64,000 bases of DNA from Mycolicibacterium fallax. GTDB taxonomy: Bacteria; Actinomycetota; Actinomycetes; Mycobacteriales; Mycobacteriaceae. Made by a program: the position numbers and the translations under genes. The stretch lies in assembly GCF_010726955.1 (NCBI RefSeq), contig NZ_AP022603.1:3100001-3164000 (forward strand). Direction: 5' to 3'. The notes under the pieces are model-generated. The model did no database searches. It was not told the DNA's origin and worked only from the letters and a program-made list of their open reading frames with translations. Positions 1 to 9,843 of this stretch are shown piece after piece. Positions within the stretch are counted from its first letter, which is position 1. Every line of letters starts with the position of its first letter.

Positions 1-861
1 GCGGATCGGCAGGCCGTTGGGCCGCGGGGGTCCGCCCGCGTCGATGCCGATGCCGAGCATCGCCGAGGGCCCGATGTGCACGTACGGGGAGCTCTCGGCG
101 GCCCGGATCTGGCTGGCGATGCCCAGTGCCCGGTCGATCGGGATGGCGAAGCCCTGGCCGGCCGGGTCGGCGCCGCCGCCGATCCGGTAGGTGATGGTCG
201 CGGCGGCGTTCATGCCGACGATCTGCCCGGCGGAGTTGACCAGCGCGCCGCCGGAGTCACCGGCCCGCAGGTTGGTCGAGGACTCGATCAGCCCGCCCAT
301 CCGGTGCGAGGTGTGGGTGGTCTCATCCTCGACGTCGACGGCGCGATCCAGGCTGGTGATCTGGCCGACCTCGCGGGTCAGCGGATGCCCGGTGCCGTTG
401 GCGTTGCCGATGGTCAGCACCGGTTCGCCGAGCACCAGCGACGCCGAGGAGCCCAGCGGCGCCATCGGCAGCCCGCCGGCGCCGCGCAGCTGCAGCACCG
501 CGAGGTCGTTGGCGCGGGAGTAGCCGATGACGTCGGCGTCGAAAACCTGGCCGGTCGCGGCGCTGGTGGCGCGGATGGCGTTGGCGCCCTGCACGACGTG
601 GTGGTTGGTCAGCACCACGCCTTCGGGGGACAGCACGATGCCGGTGCCGTTGCCGACCAGGCCCTGGAAGTTGTTGAGGGTGTCGATTTGCACCAGCCCG
701 GGCTCCACCGCGGCGGCCAACGCGTTCGGATCCATCGGCGCGGCGGGGTCTGCGCCGGCGGTCGCCGGCGTCACCAGCAGGGCACCCAGCACGAGCAGGG
801 GTGCGAGCAGGGCGGCCGACAGTCGTCCCACGGCGAAGCGGCGAAGGTGGTTCACGGGCAT
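1..861 (-). CDS. PepA-like secreted serine protease (3' end cut by window edge)
   Basis: Exported trypsin-like serine protease of the S1C/HtrA type, most like mycobacterial PepA (Rv0125) as I remember it. The ATG at 861 begins a Sec signal peptide: basic start, hydrophobic core at about residues 14-31, then a small-residue stretch ending AGADPA near 40. The catalytic triad is visible as His88 in TNHHVV, Asp119 in ANDLAVL and Ser203 in AGDSGGAL. About 287 residues lie in the window. The C-terminal PDZ domain expected in this family would be beyond position 1, so this is a partial gene by truncation of the window, not decay. The family acts in the periplasm or cell envelope; its substrate cannot be told from sequence. 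It is followed upstream by a 94-bp gap to the next minus-strand gene. Confidence 0.88.
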   Translation of the reverse strand, partial: MPVNHLRRFAVGRLSAALLAPLLVLGALLVTPATAGADPAAPMDPNALAAAVEPGLVQIDTLNNFQGLVGNGTGIVLSPEGVVLTNHHVVQGANAIRATSAATGQVFDADVIGYSRANDLAVLQLRGAGGLPMAPLGSSASLVLGEPVLTIGNANGTGHPLTREVGQITSLDRAVDVEDETTHTSHRMGGLIESSTNLRAGDSGGALVNSAGQIVGMNAAATITYRIGGGADPAGQGFAIPIDRALGIASQIRAAESSPYVHIGPSAMLGIGIDAGGPPRPNGLPIR

Positions 862-955
862 GTCTGTATCTCGGTCCCTGTGTCCTTGTCGTTACCGCGG
901 CGTCGACGGGCTCTCATTGAGCCGCGCTGCGCCGGGTCCCCGGTTGGCCGACCGG

Positions 956-1681
956 TCAGCCGCGCGGCCTGCGGTTGCGCAGCCGGTACCTGTTCCCCGC
1001 CGGTGCGGCGGCCTTCTCGGCGTCGTCGGCGGGCTTCCACTTGGACACCGGCGGCTCCTCCGGGTCGGCGGCGGTGGCCTCGGCCGGGGCGTCTTCGGAA
1101 TCGTCGGACTTGGACTCGGCGTCGGACTCGGAATCGTCGGACTCGTCGTCGGACTCGTCGTCGGCCTCGTCCTCGTCGGCCTCGTCAGCCTCGGCCTCAG
1201 CCTCGGTCTTCGCCTCGGGCTTGGTGAGCTTGATGGTCTTCACCGGCTCCAGCGGCGGGGCCGTCTCGGCGGCGAAGGACAGGTAGAACGCGAACGCGCC
1301 CAGCAGCGCGACCGCGGCTGCGGCAGCATAGATCGCGAACAGCCACGCCCCGGCGGTGTCGAGGTCGAGCCAGATCTCGGTGATCGCGGTGGCCAGCACC
1401 AGGATCCCGGAGGCCAGCGCGCCGGCGATCGACCAGGCGTGCAGCGTCAGGGACAGCTGCGGGCTGCCCAACTCGGGCTTGCGGGTGCGGCGCAGGTCGA
1501 GGTACACGGGTGCGGCGGCCGAGGCCAGCAGCACCGCCGTCACGATCCGCAGCACGGTGCCCGCGGTGGGGGACAGTTCGCCGGCCAACTCGGACCAGCG
1601 CGGCAGCGTGAAGAAGAAGTACAGGACCCCGGCCACCGCCAGGGTCCCGACATGCCAGACCACCGTGATCCAGCGCGACAT
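956..1681 (-). CDS. Membrane protein with acidic C-terminal tail (Rv3723-like)
   Basis: Integral membrane protein of 241 residues with unknown function. Four hydrophobic segments can be seen at roughly residues 6-25, 43-63, 82-101 and 110-133. They are followed by a long Asp/Glu/Ser/Ala-rich acidic stretch (about 155-215) and a short basic end. The start at 1681 is chosen because AGGAGG lies directly upstream of that ATG; a longer reading from 1741 lacks such a site. Position next to tRNA-Ser and the SRP RNA, opposite the aminotransferase, matches Rv3723 of M. tuberculosis. The acidic tail is unusually repetitive, with many Ser-Asp and Glu-Ala steps, and is probably disordered. Confidence 0.82.
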   Translation of the reverse strand: MSRWITVVWHVGTLAVAGVLYFFFTLPRWSELAGELSPTAGTVLRIVTAVLLASAAAPVYLDLRRTRKPELGSPQLSLTLHAWSIAGALASGILVLATAITEIWLDLDTAGAWLFAIYAAAAAVALLGAFAFYLSFAAETAPPLEPVKTIKLTKPEAKTEAEAEADEADEDEADDESDDESDDSESDAESKSDDSEDAPAEATAADPEEPPVSKWKPADDAEKAAAPAGNRYRLRNRRPRG

Positions 1682-1725
1682 GTTCCTCCTGGAAATTGAG
1701 AACCGGGTGCCCGCCGGGGCGATAA

Positions 1726-3399
<1,674 letters not shown>

Positions 3400-3486
3400 C
3401 CGCGCCATTCCGCACGTCGTCGGTGCGCGGCGATCCTGACCAGCGCGATGTGCGGCACGGTCGGAGCAGGTGGGTAGCCTGCTTCC

Positions 3487-5532
3487 GTGGCCCTCTACCG
3501 CAAGTACCGTCCGGCGACGTTCGCCGAGGTGATCGGCCAGGAACACGTCACCGAGCCGCTCTCGACGGCACTGACCGCCGGCCGGATCAACCACGCCTAC
3601 CTGTTCTCCGGCCCGCGCGGCTGCGGCAAGACCTCCTCGGCGCGGATCCTGGCCCGCTCGCTGAACTGCGCGCAGGGTCCCACCCCGACGCCGTGCGGGG
3701 AGTGCGATTCGTGCCAGGCGCTGGCGCCCAACGGCGGCGGCAGCGTCGATGTCACCGAGCTCGACGCGGCCAGCCACGGCGGTGTCGAGGACACCCGCGA
3801 GCTGCGGGACCGCGCCTTCTACGCGCCGGCCCAGTCGCGGTACCGGATCTTCATCATCGACGAGGCCCACATGGTGACCACCGCGGGCTTCAACGCGCTG
3901 CTCAAGATCGTCGAGGAGCCGCCCGAGCATCTGATCTTCGTGTTCGCCACCACCGAGCCGGACAAGGTGCTGCCGACGATCCGGTCGCGCACCCACCACT
4001 ACCCGTTCCGGCTGCTGGCCCCGCGCACCATGCGTTCGCTGATCGAGACGATCACCGCCGCCGAGGACGTCCGGGTCGACGACGCGGTGTACCCGCTGGT
4101 GATCCGGGCCGGCGGCGGCTCCCCGCGCGACACCCTCAGCGTGCTCGACCAGCTGCTGGCCGGCGCCGACGGCAACCACGTCTCCTACCAGCGGGCACTG
4201 GCGCTGCTGGGCGCCACCGATGTGGCACTGATCGACGACGCGGTCGAGGCGCTGGCCGCCGCGGATTCGGCGGCGCTGTTCGGGGCGGTGGAATCGGTCA
4301 TCGACGCCGGGCATGACCCGCGCCGGTTCGCCACCGATCTGCTGGAGCGGTTCCGGGACCTGATCGTGCTGCAGGCGGTGCCCGATGCGGCGGCCCGCGG
4401 TGTCGTCGAGGCGCCCGAGGACGAGCTGGACCAGATGCGGTCGCAGGCCGAACGGATCGGGACCGCCACGTTGACCCGCTACGCGGAGGTGGTGCACGCC
4501 GGGCTCGGCGAGATGCGCGGGGCGACCGCGCCGCGGCTGCTGCTGGAGGTGATGTGCGCGCGGCTGCTGCTGCCGTCGGCGGCGGACACCGAGGCCGCGC
4601 TGCTGCAGCGGGTGGAGCGCATCGAGACCCGGCTGGACATGTCGATCCCGGCCGGTGAGGCCGCCGCGTCGCTGCCGCCGGGCGACGGCGTGATCGGTGC
4701 CGGGAAGCAGTTCACCCGGCGCAGTCAACGGTCGGAGGAGCCCGAGGCCGAGCCCGCGCCGGCTCCGCCCGCGCCGGCACCCGCACCCGAGCCGCCGGCG
4801 CCCGAGCCTGCACCCGAGCCTGCACCCGCACCCGAGCCGGCACCGTCGCGCCCGGCACCGGCCCGCCCGGCGCCGGTCGCCGAAACCCGGCCGCCGGCGG
4901 CCCGGGCACCCGAGCAACCCGCCGCTGCACCCGAACCCCCGGCACCCGAACCCCCGGCGCCCGAACCCCCGGCCCCCGAACCGCCCGCCCCGGCGCCCGA
5001 GCAACCCGCTGCCGTGGCACCCGGCCAACCGGACGCCGCCGCGGTGCGCAGCATGTGGGCCACGGTGCGGGAGAAGGTCCGGGAACGCAGCCGCACCACC
5101 GAGGTGATGCTGTCCGGGGCGACGGTGCGTGCCGTCGACGCCGACACCCTGGTGCTGATGCACGAGTCGGCGCCGCTGGCCAAGCGGCTGTCCGAGCAGC
5201 GCAACGCCGACGTCATCCGGGAGGCGCTGCGCGATGCCCTCGGCGTGGACTGGAAGGTGCGCTGCGACACCGGGACCGGTGCGCCCGTCGCCGACCAGCC
5301 GGTCCGCCGCGGCGGCGCACCGGCGCAGGCCCCGGCGCCCGAGGCTGAGGATCGCCGTCAGGCCGAGGCCGAGCGTCGTCGCGCCGAGGAGGACCGGCAG
5401 CGCGCCGAAGAGGAACGCATGATGGCCGAGGCGGCCGCCGAGGACGTCGATCCCGGGCCGCGCCGCGATCCCGAGGAGATCGCCCTTGAGCTGCTGCAGA
5501 ACGAGCTCGGGGCCCGCAAGATCGGCGACTGA
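3487..5532 (+). CDS. dnaX: DNA polymerase III subunits gamma/tau
   Basis: Clamp-loader ATPase of the replisome (681 residues). Walker A is GPRGCGKTS at residues 42-50. The zinc module is Cys61, Cys70, Cys73 and Cys76, the DEAH Walker B is near residue 125, and a sensor-1 SRTHH follows. Domain III is followed by a Pro/Ala/Glu-rich linker (about residues 418-516) built of PEP/PAPEP repeats. A C-terminal tau-like region follows, with a charged Arg/Glu-rich helix near 620-655. The linker makes it longer than the M. tuberculosis protein (578 aa as I recall). GTG start 3487 gives the canonical MALYRKYRP. A possible gamma form by frameshifting was not evident. The 109-bp tail to the next convergent gene holds a short palindrome CGATGCGCATCG (5570-5581) with no T-tract. 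Confidence 0.95.
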   Translation: MALYRKYRPATFAEVIGQEHVTEPLSTALTAGRINHAYLFSGPRGCGKTSSARILARSLNCAQGPTPTPCGECDSCQALAPNGGGSVDVTELDAASHGGVEDTRELRDRAFYAPAQSRYRIFIIDEAHMVTTAGFNALLKIVEEPPEHLIFVFATTEPDKVLPTIRSRTHHYPFRLLAPRTMRSLIETITAAEDVRVDDAVYPLVIRAGGGSPRDTLSVLDQLLAGADGNHVSYQRALALLGATDVALIDDAVEALAAADSAALFGAVESVIDAGHDPRRFATDLLERFRDLIVLQAVPDAAARGVVEAPEDELDQMRSQAERIGTATLTRYAEVVHAGLGEMRGATAPRLLLEVMCARLLLPSAADTEAALLQRVERIETRLDMSIPAGEAAASLPPGDGVIGAGKQFTRRSQRSEEPEAEPAPAPPAPAPAPEPPAPEPAPEPAPAPEPAPSRPAPARPAPVAETRPPAARAPEQPAAAPEPPAPEPPAPEPPAPEPPAPAPEQPAAVAPGQPDAAAVRSMWATVREKVRERSRTTEVMLSGATVRAVDADTLVLMHESAPLAKRLSEQRNADVIREALRDALGVDWKVRCDTGTGAPVADQPVRRGGAPAQAPAPEAEDRRQAEAERRRAEEDRQRAEEERMMAEAAAEDVDPGPRRDPEEIALELLQNELGARKIGD

Positions 5533-5641
5533 GCGCGCAGCTACCGCGGCATGTCCGCGATGGCACAACCGATGCGCATCGCGATCCGCCGCACCCGCCC
5601 CGCCATGACCTCGATGTGGCCCGACGTTCGGCGCCGGGACG

Positions 5642-6259
5642 TCAGTTGGCCTGCGCCGTGTCCGGGCCGCCGGCCTGGGCGAGGATCGCCCCGCCGAGCC
5701 AGCGCCGGACGAATGCCCGCAGCCCGGCGCGGTCGCGCTCGGGATCGTTGGGCGCCGCGAAGAACGACAGCATGACCCGCAGGGTGAATTCGACCAGCTC
5801 GGTCAGCGCGGCGTTGTCGTAGCCGTGGGCGGCCCAGTCCACGTCGAACCGGGTGACCATCTGCAGCCCGAGTTCGCGGGCCTCCGGTGAGGCGATGCCG
5901 CCGGGGTGAGTGCCGGCCAGCAGGACGCCGAGGCGCGGGGTGCGGGAGGCCTCCTCCAGGGTGAACAGCACCCCCTCGGTCATCGCCTCGGCGGGCTCGT
6001 CGAGGCCGTGCAGGTGTTCGGCGAGTCGGTCTAGGAAGCCCGCGGTGGAGGCGATGCCGGCGGCGCGCATCAGATCGTCGGCGGTGCGGAAGTACCGGTA
6101 GACGGTCTGCCGGATCACCCCGAGGGACGCGGCGACGTCGGCGATGCTGATCGCCGAACCGGTGCTGTCGAGCAGGTCGACGGCGGCGGCGACGATCCGC
6201 GCGGTGGCCTCGGTGTCGTCCGCCGGGGGTCGCCCACCCCATCCGCGCCTGCGTGCCAT
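5642..6259 (-). CDS. TetR-family transcriptional regulator
   Basis: 205-residue TetR-type repressor. The N-terminal helix-turn-helix reads about 18-65, with SIADVAASLGVIRQTVYRYF as the recognition part. The C-terminal ligand domain is helical and not diagnostic. ATG 6259 gives the usual basic start MARRRGWGG. It is divergently transcribed from the PF10118 gene at 6368. The 108-bp spacer contains an AT-rich promoter-like stretch and an inverted repeat, so local autoregulation and control of the neighbouring operon is likely (inference). Ligand unknown. Confidence 0.85.
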   Translation of the reverse strand: MARRRGWGGRPPADDTEATARIVAAAVDLLDSTGSAISIADVAASLGVIRQTVYRYFRTADDLMRAAGIASTAGFLDRLAEHLHGLDEPAEAMTEGVLFTLEEASRTPRLGVLLAGTHPGGIASPEARELGLQMVTRFDVDWAAHGYDNAALTELVEFTLRVMLSFFAAPNDPERDRAGLRAFVRRWLGGAILAQAGGPDTAQAN

Positions 6260-6315
6260 GGCCCCGGACGGTAACCGATATTGACGAACGGCGCGACGAC
6301 GGGTAATCATACCAA

Positions 6316-6341
6316 CATACATAATGCAGTTTGACTGTATG
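6316..6341. promoter_or_regulatory. Candidate TetR operator in divergent promoter
   Basis: CATACA at 6316-6321 and TGTATG at 6336-6341 form a perfect 6-bp inverted repeat with a 14-bp spacer. It sits in the only AT-rich stretch between the divergent TetR gene and the PF10118 gene, and TTTGAC lies inside the spacer. Size and place fit a TetR-family operator; binding is inferred only. Confidence 0.45.
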
Positions 6342-6367
6342 GTGACTGACGGAAGGGGCCCGCGCCC

Positions 6368-7303
6368 GTGACCGACCTTCAGGTGCGCAAGATGCGCTTC
6401 GGTTTCGCTGACGAGCCGGTGCCGTTCCTGTGGAACGAGACCAACCCGGCGTTCTCCTCGATGGCCAACGCCGTGTCGTTCCTGGCCGTCGCGTTCGAGA
6501 AGATGATCGGCCAGATGATTCCCGAGGCGATGCCGCTGATCGACGATCCCGCGGTGGTCGCCGAGGCCGAGGCCTTCGTTCGTCAGGAGGGCCAGCATTC
6601 GATGGCGCACCGCCAGCACGTCAAGGCGCTGATCGCGAGGTACCCGGGCCTCAAAGACACCCTGACGCAGGTGACCGCGGCATACGACGACCTGTCGGCG
6701 AACACGCCGTTGCGCTACCGGTTGGCCTACACCGCGGACCTGGAGGCCACCTTCACCCCGGTCTTCAAGCTGATGCTCGACAACGACGACACCCTGTTCG
6801 CGCCCGGCGACGACCGGGTCGCCTCGCTGTTCCTCTGGCACTTCGTCGAGGAGGTCGAGCACCGCAGTTCGGCGTTGATCATCTACGACGCGGTGATCGA
6901 CGATCCGTGGTACCGAATGCGGGTCGCGCCGTCCGTTTTCCGGCACGTCTGGGCGGTGTTGCGGATCGCCTGTGCAGGTTTCAACGCCCAGGTACCGCTG
7001 GCCGACCGAAAGGTCGACGCGATCAGCATGTTTGGCATGCAGGCGCGCAAAAAGGCGCTGCTGCAACGCCTCCCGTTCAGCAAGACCCCCAACGACGGGC
7101 CGGTCGGTTCGGCGTTCGGGCACCTCCGGGCCCGACAGATGCTGACGGCGTTCGGTGGTGTGGTGCGCAGTCAGATCCCGGGCCACAACCCCGCCGGGGA
7201 GCAGCTGCCCGCGCTGGCCGGACAATGGTTCGACCGTTACGACGCCGGCTACGACGTCACCCGGTGGTACACCGCCGCACAGTCGGGAGCGACCCATGCT
7301 TGA
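6368..7303 (+). CDS. PF10118-type putative metal-dependent hydrolase (ferritin-like, diiron)
   Basis: Protein of 311 residues of the COG3687/PF10118 'predicted metal-dependent hydrolase' family, an all-helical fold with a ferritin-like di-metal centre. Candidate ligands appear in repeated E..H signatures: an early Glu in IPEAMP, FVRQEGQHSMAH, DLEATFT and WHFVEEVEHRSSA. The GTG at 6368 follows GGAAGGGG by a short spacer. The gene is divergent from a TetR regulator and overlaps the start of the downstream membrane-protein gene by 8 bp, so the two are translationally coupled. Substrate is unknown; the family name is a prediction and true hydrolase activity is not established. A second family member lies at 54268 in the island, in the same gene context. 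Confidence 0.85.
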   Translation: MTDLQVRKMRFGFADEPVPFLWNETNPAFSSMANAVSFLAVAFEKMIGQMIPEAMPLIDDPAVVAEAEAFVRQEGQHSMAHRQHVKALIARYPGLKDTLTQVTAAYDDLSANTPLRYRLAYTADLEATFTPVFKLMLDNDDTLFAPGDDRVASLFLWHFVEEVEHRSSALIIYDAVIDDPWYRMRVAPSVFRHVWAVLRIACAGFNAQVPLADRKVDAISMFGMQARKKALLQRLPFSKTPNDGPVGSAFGHLRARQMLTAFGGVVRSQIPGHNPAGEQLPALAGQWFDRYDAGYDVTRWYTAAQSGATHA

Positions 7304-8453
7304 TCTGTGTACGACGACCTTCGAGAACCTCGCGCATTCGATGGGATTCTCCTGCGCGACGGCCGGCGGGCTGGTGGAATTCCGCAGCCCGTTCGCGCTG
7401 GAGAACGCGACGTTGCCGGTGCTGGAACTGACCGTGATTCTCGGGGCGGTGCTGGCCCTGGTGCACGCCATCGTCCGGCTGCGCCGGCATCGCGACCCGA
7501 CCAACCTGGTGCTGTGGTTCGGGGCGATCGCCTATCTGCTGATCATCGAGCCGCCGCTGTACTTCCCCGGCGCCTTCGGCATCGAGGAACACATCGACAC
7601 GATGTTCGCGCACAACGTGTTCAGCGTCGACTTCCTGTGGGGCCGCCTGCCGCTGTACATCGTGGCGATCTACCCGATGATGGCCACCGTCGCCTTCGAC
7701 GTGGTGCGCAGCCTCGGGGTATTCCGGCGCTACGGCACCCTGGTCGGCGCGGTGTGCGTCGGATTCGTCCACCACGCGTTCTACGAGATCTTCGACCACC
7801 TCGGCCCGCAGCTGCGGTGGTGGGAGTGGTCGATCGATCACCCGATGAACCAGCCGATGTTCGACGCGGTGCCGCTGCCCAGCGTGGTGGTGTTCGCCGC
7901 GCTGTGGCCGATGTCGTTGGCGTTCTTCGTGCAGCTGTTCGTCGGGCGGCACGTCGACGCGGGACGCCGTTTCTCCGGCCCGCAGGTGCTGTGGCGGACC
8001 GTCGTGGTCGGGCTGCTGGCCTCGCTGGGGACCGCCATCCTGCCGCTGCCGGCCACCGTCACCCAAGCGGTCACCGGCAGCGTCACCGCCACCGGCGTCG
8101 CCTACGCGCTGGAACTCATCGTCATCACCGCGGTCGCCGTGCCGGTGCTGGTGCTGCAGTGGCGGCGGTTGCGTGCGGGTACCGAGCCCGGGCCGCGCTA
8201 CACCAGCCCGGTGATGATGGGTTATGCCGCCGGTTATCTGGCGGTGCTGTCTGTGCTGTGGCTGACCGCGCTGCCGGCCTACGTCGGTGCGGTCGACGGC
8301 CGCACCGCGGCCGGCGATCCGGTCGGCAGCCTGGGCTACGCGGTCGGCTGCCTGGTCATCGCCGGGCTGTGTCTGGTGGCGGTGCGCACCAGCGGTCCGG
8401 GCGCGGCTGCCGGCCGGCGACCCGAGCCGGTCGGCGCGGCCGCAGCCGGCTGA
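7296..8453 (+). CDS. Multi-pass membrane protein, coupled to PF10118 gene
   Basis: 385-residue polytopic membrane protein that I cannot assign to a characterised family. About eight or nine hydrophobic segments are visible, for example near residues 38-58, 68-85, 118-140, 146-160, 190-215, 228-250, 262-285, 305-325 and 345-365. Several His/Glu pairs lie in or next to membrane segments (VHHAFYEIFDH), which could bind a metal or haem, but no known motif is complete. The ATG at 7296 overlaps the end of the preceding gene, implying co-translation and a shared process. The stop codon is part of a perfect 18-bp palindrome. Confidence 0.8.
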   Translation: MLDLCTTTFENLAHSMGFSCATAGGLVEFRSPFALENATLPVLELTVILGAVLALVHAIVRLRRHRDPTNLVLWFGAIAYLLIIEPPLYFPGAFGIEEHIDTMFAHNVFSVDFLWGRLPLYIVAIYPMMATVAFDVVRSLGVFRRYGTLVGAVCVGFVHHAFYEIFDHLGPQLRWWEWSIDHPMNQPMFDAVPLPSVVVFAALWPMSLAFFVQLFVGRHVDAGRRFSGPQVLWRTVVVGLLASLGTAILPLPATVTQAVTGSVTATGVAYALELIVITAVAVPVLVLQWRRLRAGTEPGPRYTSPVMMGYAAGYLAVLSVLWLTALPAYVGAVDGRTAAGDPVGSLGYAVGCLVIAGLCLVAVRTSGPGAAAGRRPEPVGAAAAG

Positions 8454-8469
8454 CCGGCCGCGGCCGGTC
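8452..8469. terminator. Palindrome between convergent genes (candidate bidirectional terminator)
   Basis: GACCGGCCG (8452-8460) followed directly by CGGCCGGTC (8461-8469) is a perfect 18-bp palindrome in the 37-bp gap between two convergent genes. It overlaps the upstream stop codon. There is no T-tract, which is common for mycobacterial hairpin terminators; with no loop it would form a cruciform or a slightly shortened hairpin. Role is inferred. Confidence 0.4.
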
Positions 8470-8490
8470 GGCCGGTCCCGGCGCTCCGGG

Positions 8491-9843
8491 CTACGGCGTC
8501 CACCAGGGGCGTAGCGGTAGCCCGCAGTCGCCGCCGACGTCGTCGAGCCGGACCGCCAGCACCTGGTGCAACTGCACCACGTTCGACGCGAAGCCCAACC
8601 GCGACCCGGCCATGTACAGGCCCCACACCTTGGCGGTGGCCAGGCCGACCTCGGTGACCGCCGCGTCCCAGTTGGCGACCAGGTTCGCGCCCCAGTCCCG
8701 CAGCGTCAGCGCGTAGTGGTGGCGCAGGTTCTCCTCGTGCAGCACCTCCAGGCCGGCGTCCTGCACCTCGGTGATGATCCGGCCGGAACCGGTCAGCTCG
8801 CCGTCCGGGAACACGTAGCGGTCGATGAAACCCCCGGCGTCGGCGGGCCCGGTGTTGTCCGGCCGGGTGATGCAGTGGTTGAGCAGCAGCCCGCCCGGGC
8901 GCAGCCGCGATGCCAGGAAGCCGAAGTACCCCGGATAGTTGTGCACGCCGATGTGTTCGGTCAGCCCGATCGAGGACACCGCGTCGAACCCGGACTCGGC
9001 GACGCCGCGGTAGTCGCCGAACCGCACCGCGGCGAGCTCACCGAGCCCCTCGGCCGCGATGGCGCGCTGCGCCCACGCCGCCTGCTCGCGGCTCAGCGTG
9101 ACGCCGACGGCCCGCACGCCGCGGCGCGCCGCGTACCGCACCATCGCGCCCCAGCCGCAGCCGACGTCGAGCAGCCGGTCGCCGGGAGCCAGCCGTAGCT
9201 TCTCGAACACCAGCCGGTGCTTGTTGTCCTGGGCGGTCTGAAGGTCGGCCCCGGTCTCGGGATAGCACGCGCAGGTGTAGGTCATCGACTCCCCGAGCAC
9301 CAGCTCGTAGAACCGGTTGGACACGTCGTAGTGGTGGTGGATCACCTCGGCGTCGCGTCGCCGACTGTGCCGCAGCCCCTCGGCCAGCCGGCGCCACCGG
9401 GGCAGCATCTCCTGGGGTGGCGGGGCGACCGGCCGGAGCCGCTCGATGCCGACCGAGCGCAGCACGTCGAGCAGCACCCGCGCCGGGGGACGTTTCAGAT
9501 CGAGCTCGGTGGCCAGGGTGCGCAGCAGCTCGTAGGGATCGCCGGGATGCACACCGGTGACATCCAGATCCCCGGCGACGTAGGCGCGGGCCAGCCCGAG
9601 GTCGCCGGGCGCGGTCAGCAGGTAGCTGGCGCCGCGGGGGGTGCGCAGTTCCAGGCTCAGCGGTGCGTTGACCGGGCCGGTGCTGGATCCGTCGTAGGCG
9701 CAGAACCGCAGCGGCAGTTCGGTGCCGGCGGCGAACACCTCCAGCACCTCGGCGAGCGACATCCGCGGATGCGAGGAGAGCTGCCCGGTCGGGGCTTGCA
9801 GTTGGTTGGTCCTGGGTTGGTTGGTCCTTGATTGGGCACTCAC
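8491..9843 (-). CDS. bfaB: SAM-dependent fatty acyl methyltransferase (CFA-synthase family, BfaB/Rv3720-like)
   Basis: 450-residue class I methyltransferase of the cyclopropane fatty acid synthase family. The N-terminal third is the helper domain. SAM-binding motif I is LLDVGCGWGAMVRYAARRG (about 230), and typical family motifs are HHYDVSNRFYELVLG, MTYTCACY and GLTEHIG. In mycobacteria this protein, with the adjacent FAD oxidoreductase, has been linked to making 10-methyl branched (tuberculostearic-type) acids from oleoyl lipids: methylation to a 10-methylene intermediate, then reduction. The GTG start at 9843 overlaps the TGA of the FAD gene (GTGA), so translation is coupled. Symbol assigned by pairing and order; a plain CFA-synthase-like role is the alternative. 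Confidence 0.82.
   Translation of the reverse strand: MSAQSRTNQPRTNQLQAPTGQLSSHPRMSLAEVLEVFAAGTELPLRFCAYDGSSTGPVNAPLSLELRTPRGASYLLTAPGDLGLARAYVAGDLDVTGVHPGDPYELLRTLATELDLKRPPARVLLDVLRSVGIERLRPVAPPPQEMLPRWRRLAEGLRHSRRRDAEVIHHHYDVSNRFYELVLGESMTYTCACYPETGADLQTAQDNKHRLVFEKLRLAPGDRLLDVGCGWGAMVRYAARRGVRAVGVTLSREQAAWAQRAIAAEGLGELAAVRFGDYRGVAESGFDAVSSIGLTEHIGVHNYPGYFGFLASRLRPGGLLLNHCITRPDNTGPADAGGFIDRYVFPDGELTGSGRIITEVQDAGLEVLHEENLRHHYALTLRDWGANLVANWDAAVTEVGLATAKVWGLYMAGSRLGFASNVVQLHQVLAVRLDDVGGDCGLPLRPWWTP

Noticed and set aside
5570..5581. Terminator between dnaX and the convergent TetR gene
   Set aside because: CGATGCGCATCG is a 12-bp palindrome without loop or T-tract; too short in this composition to claim.
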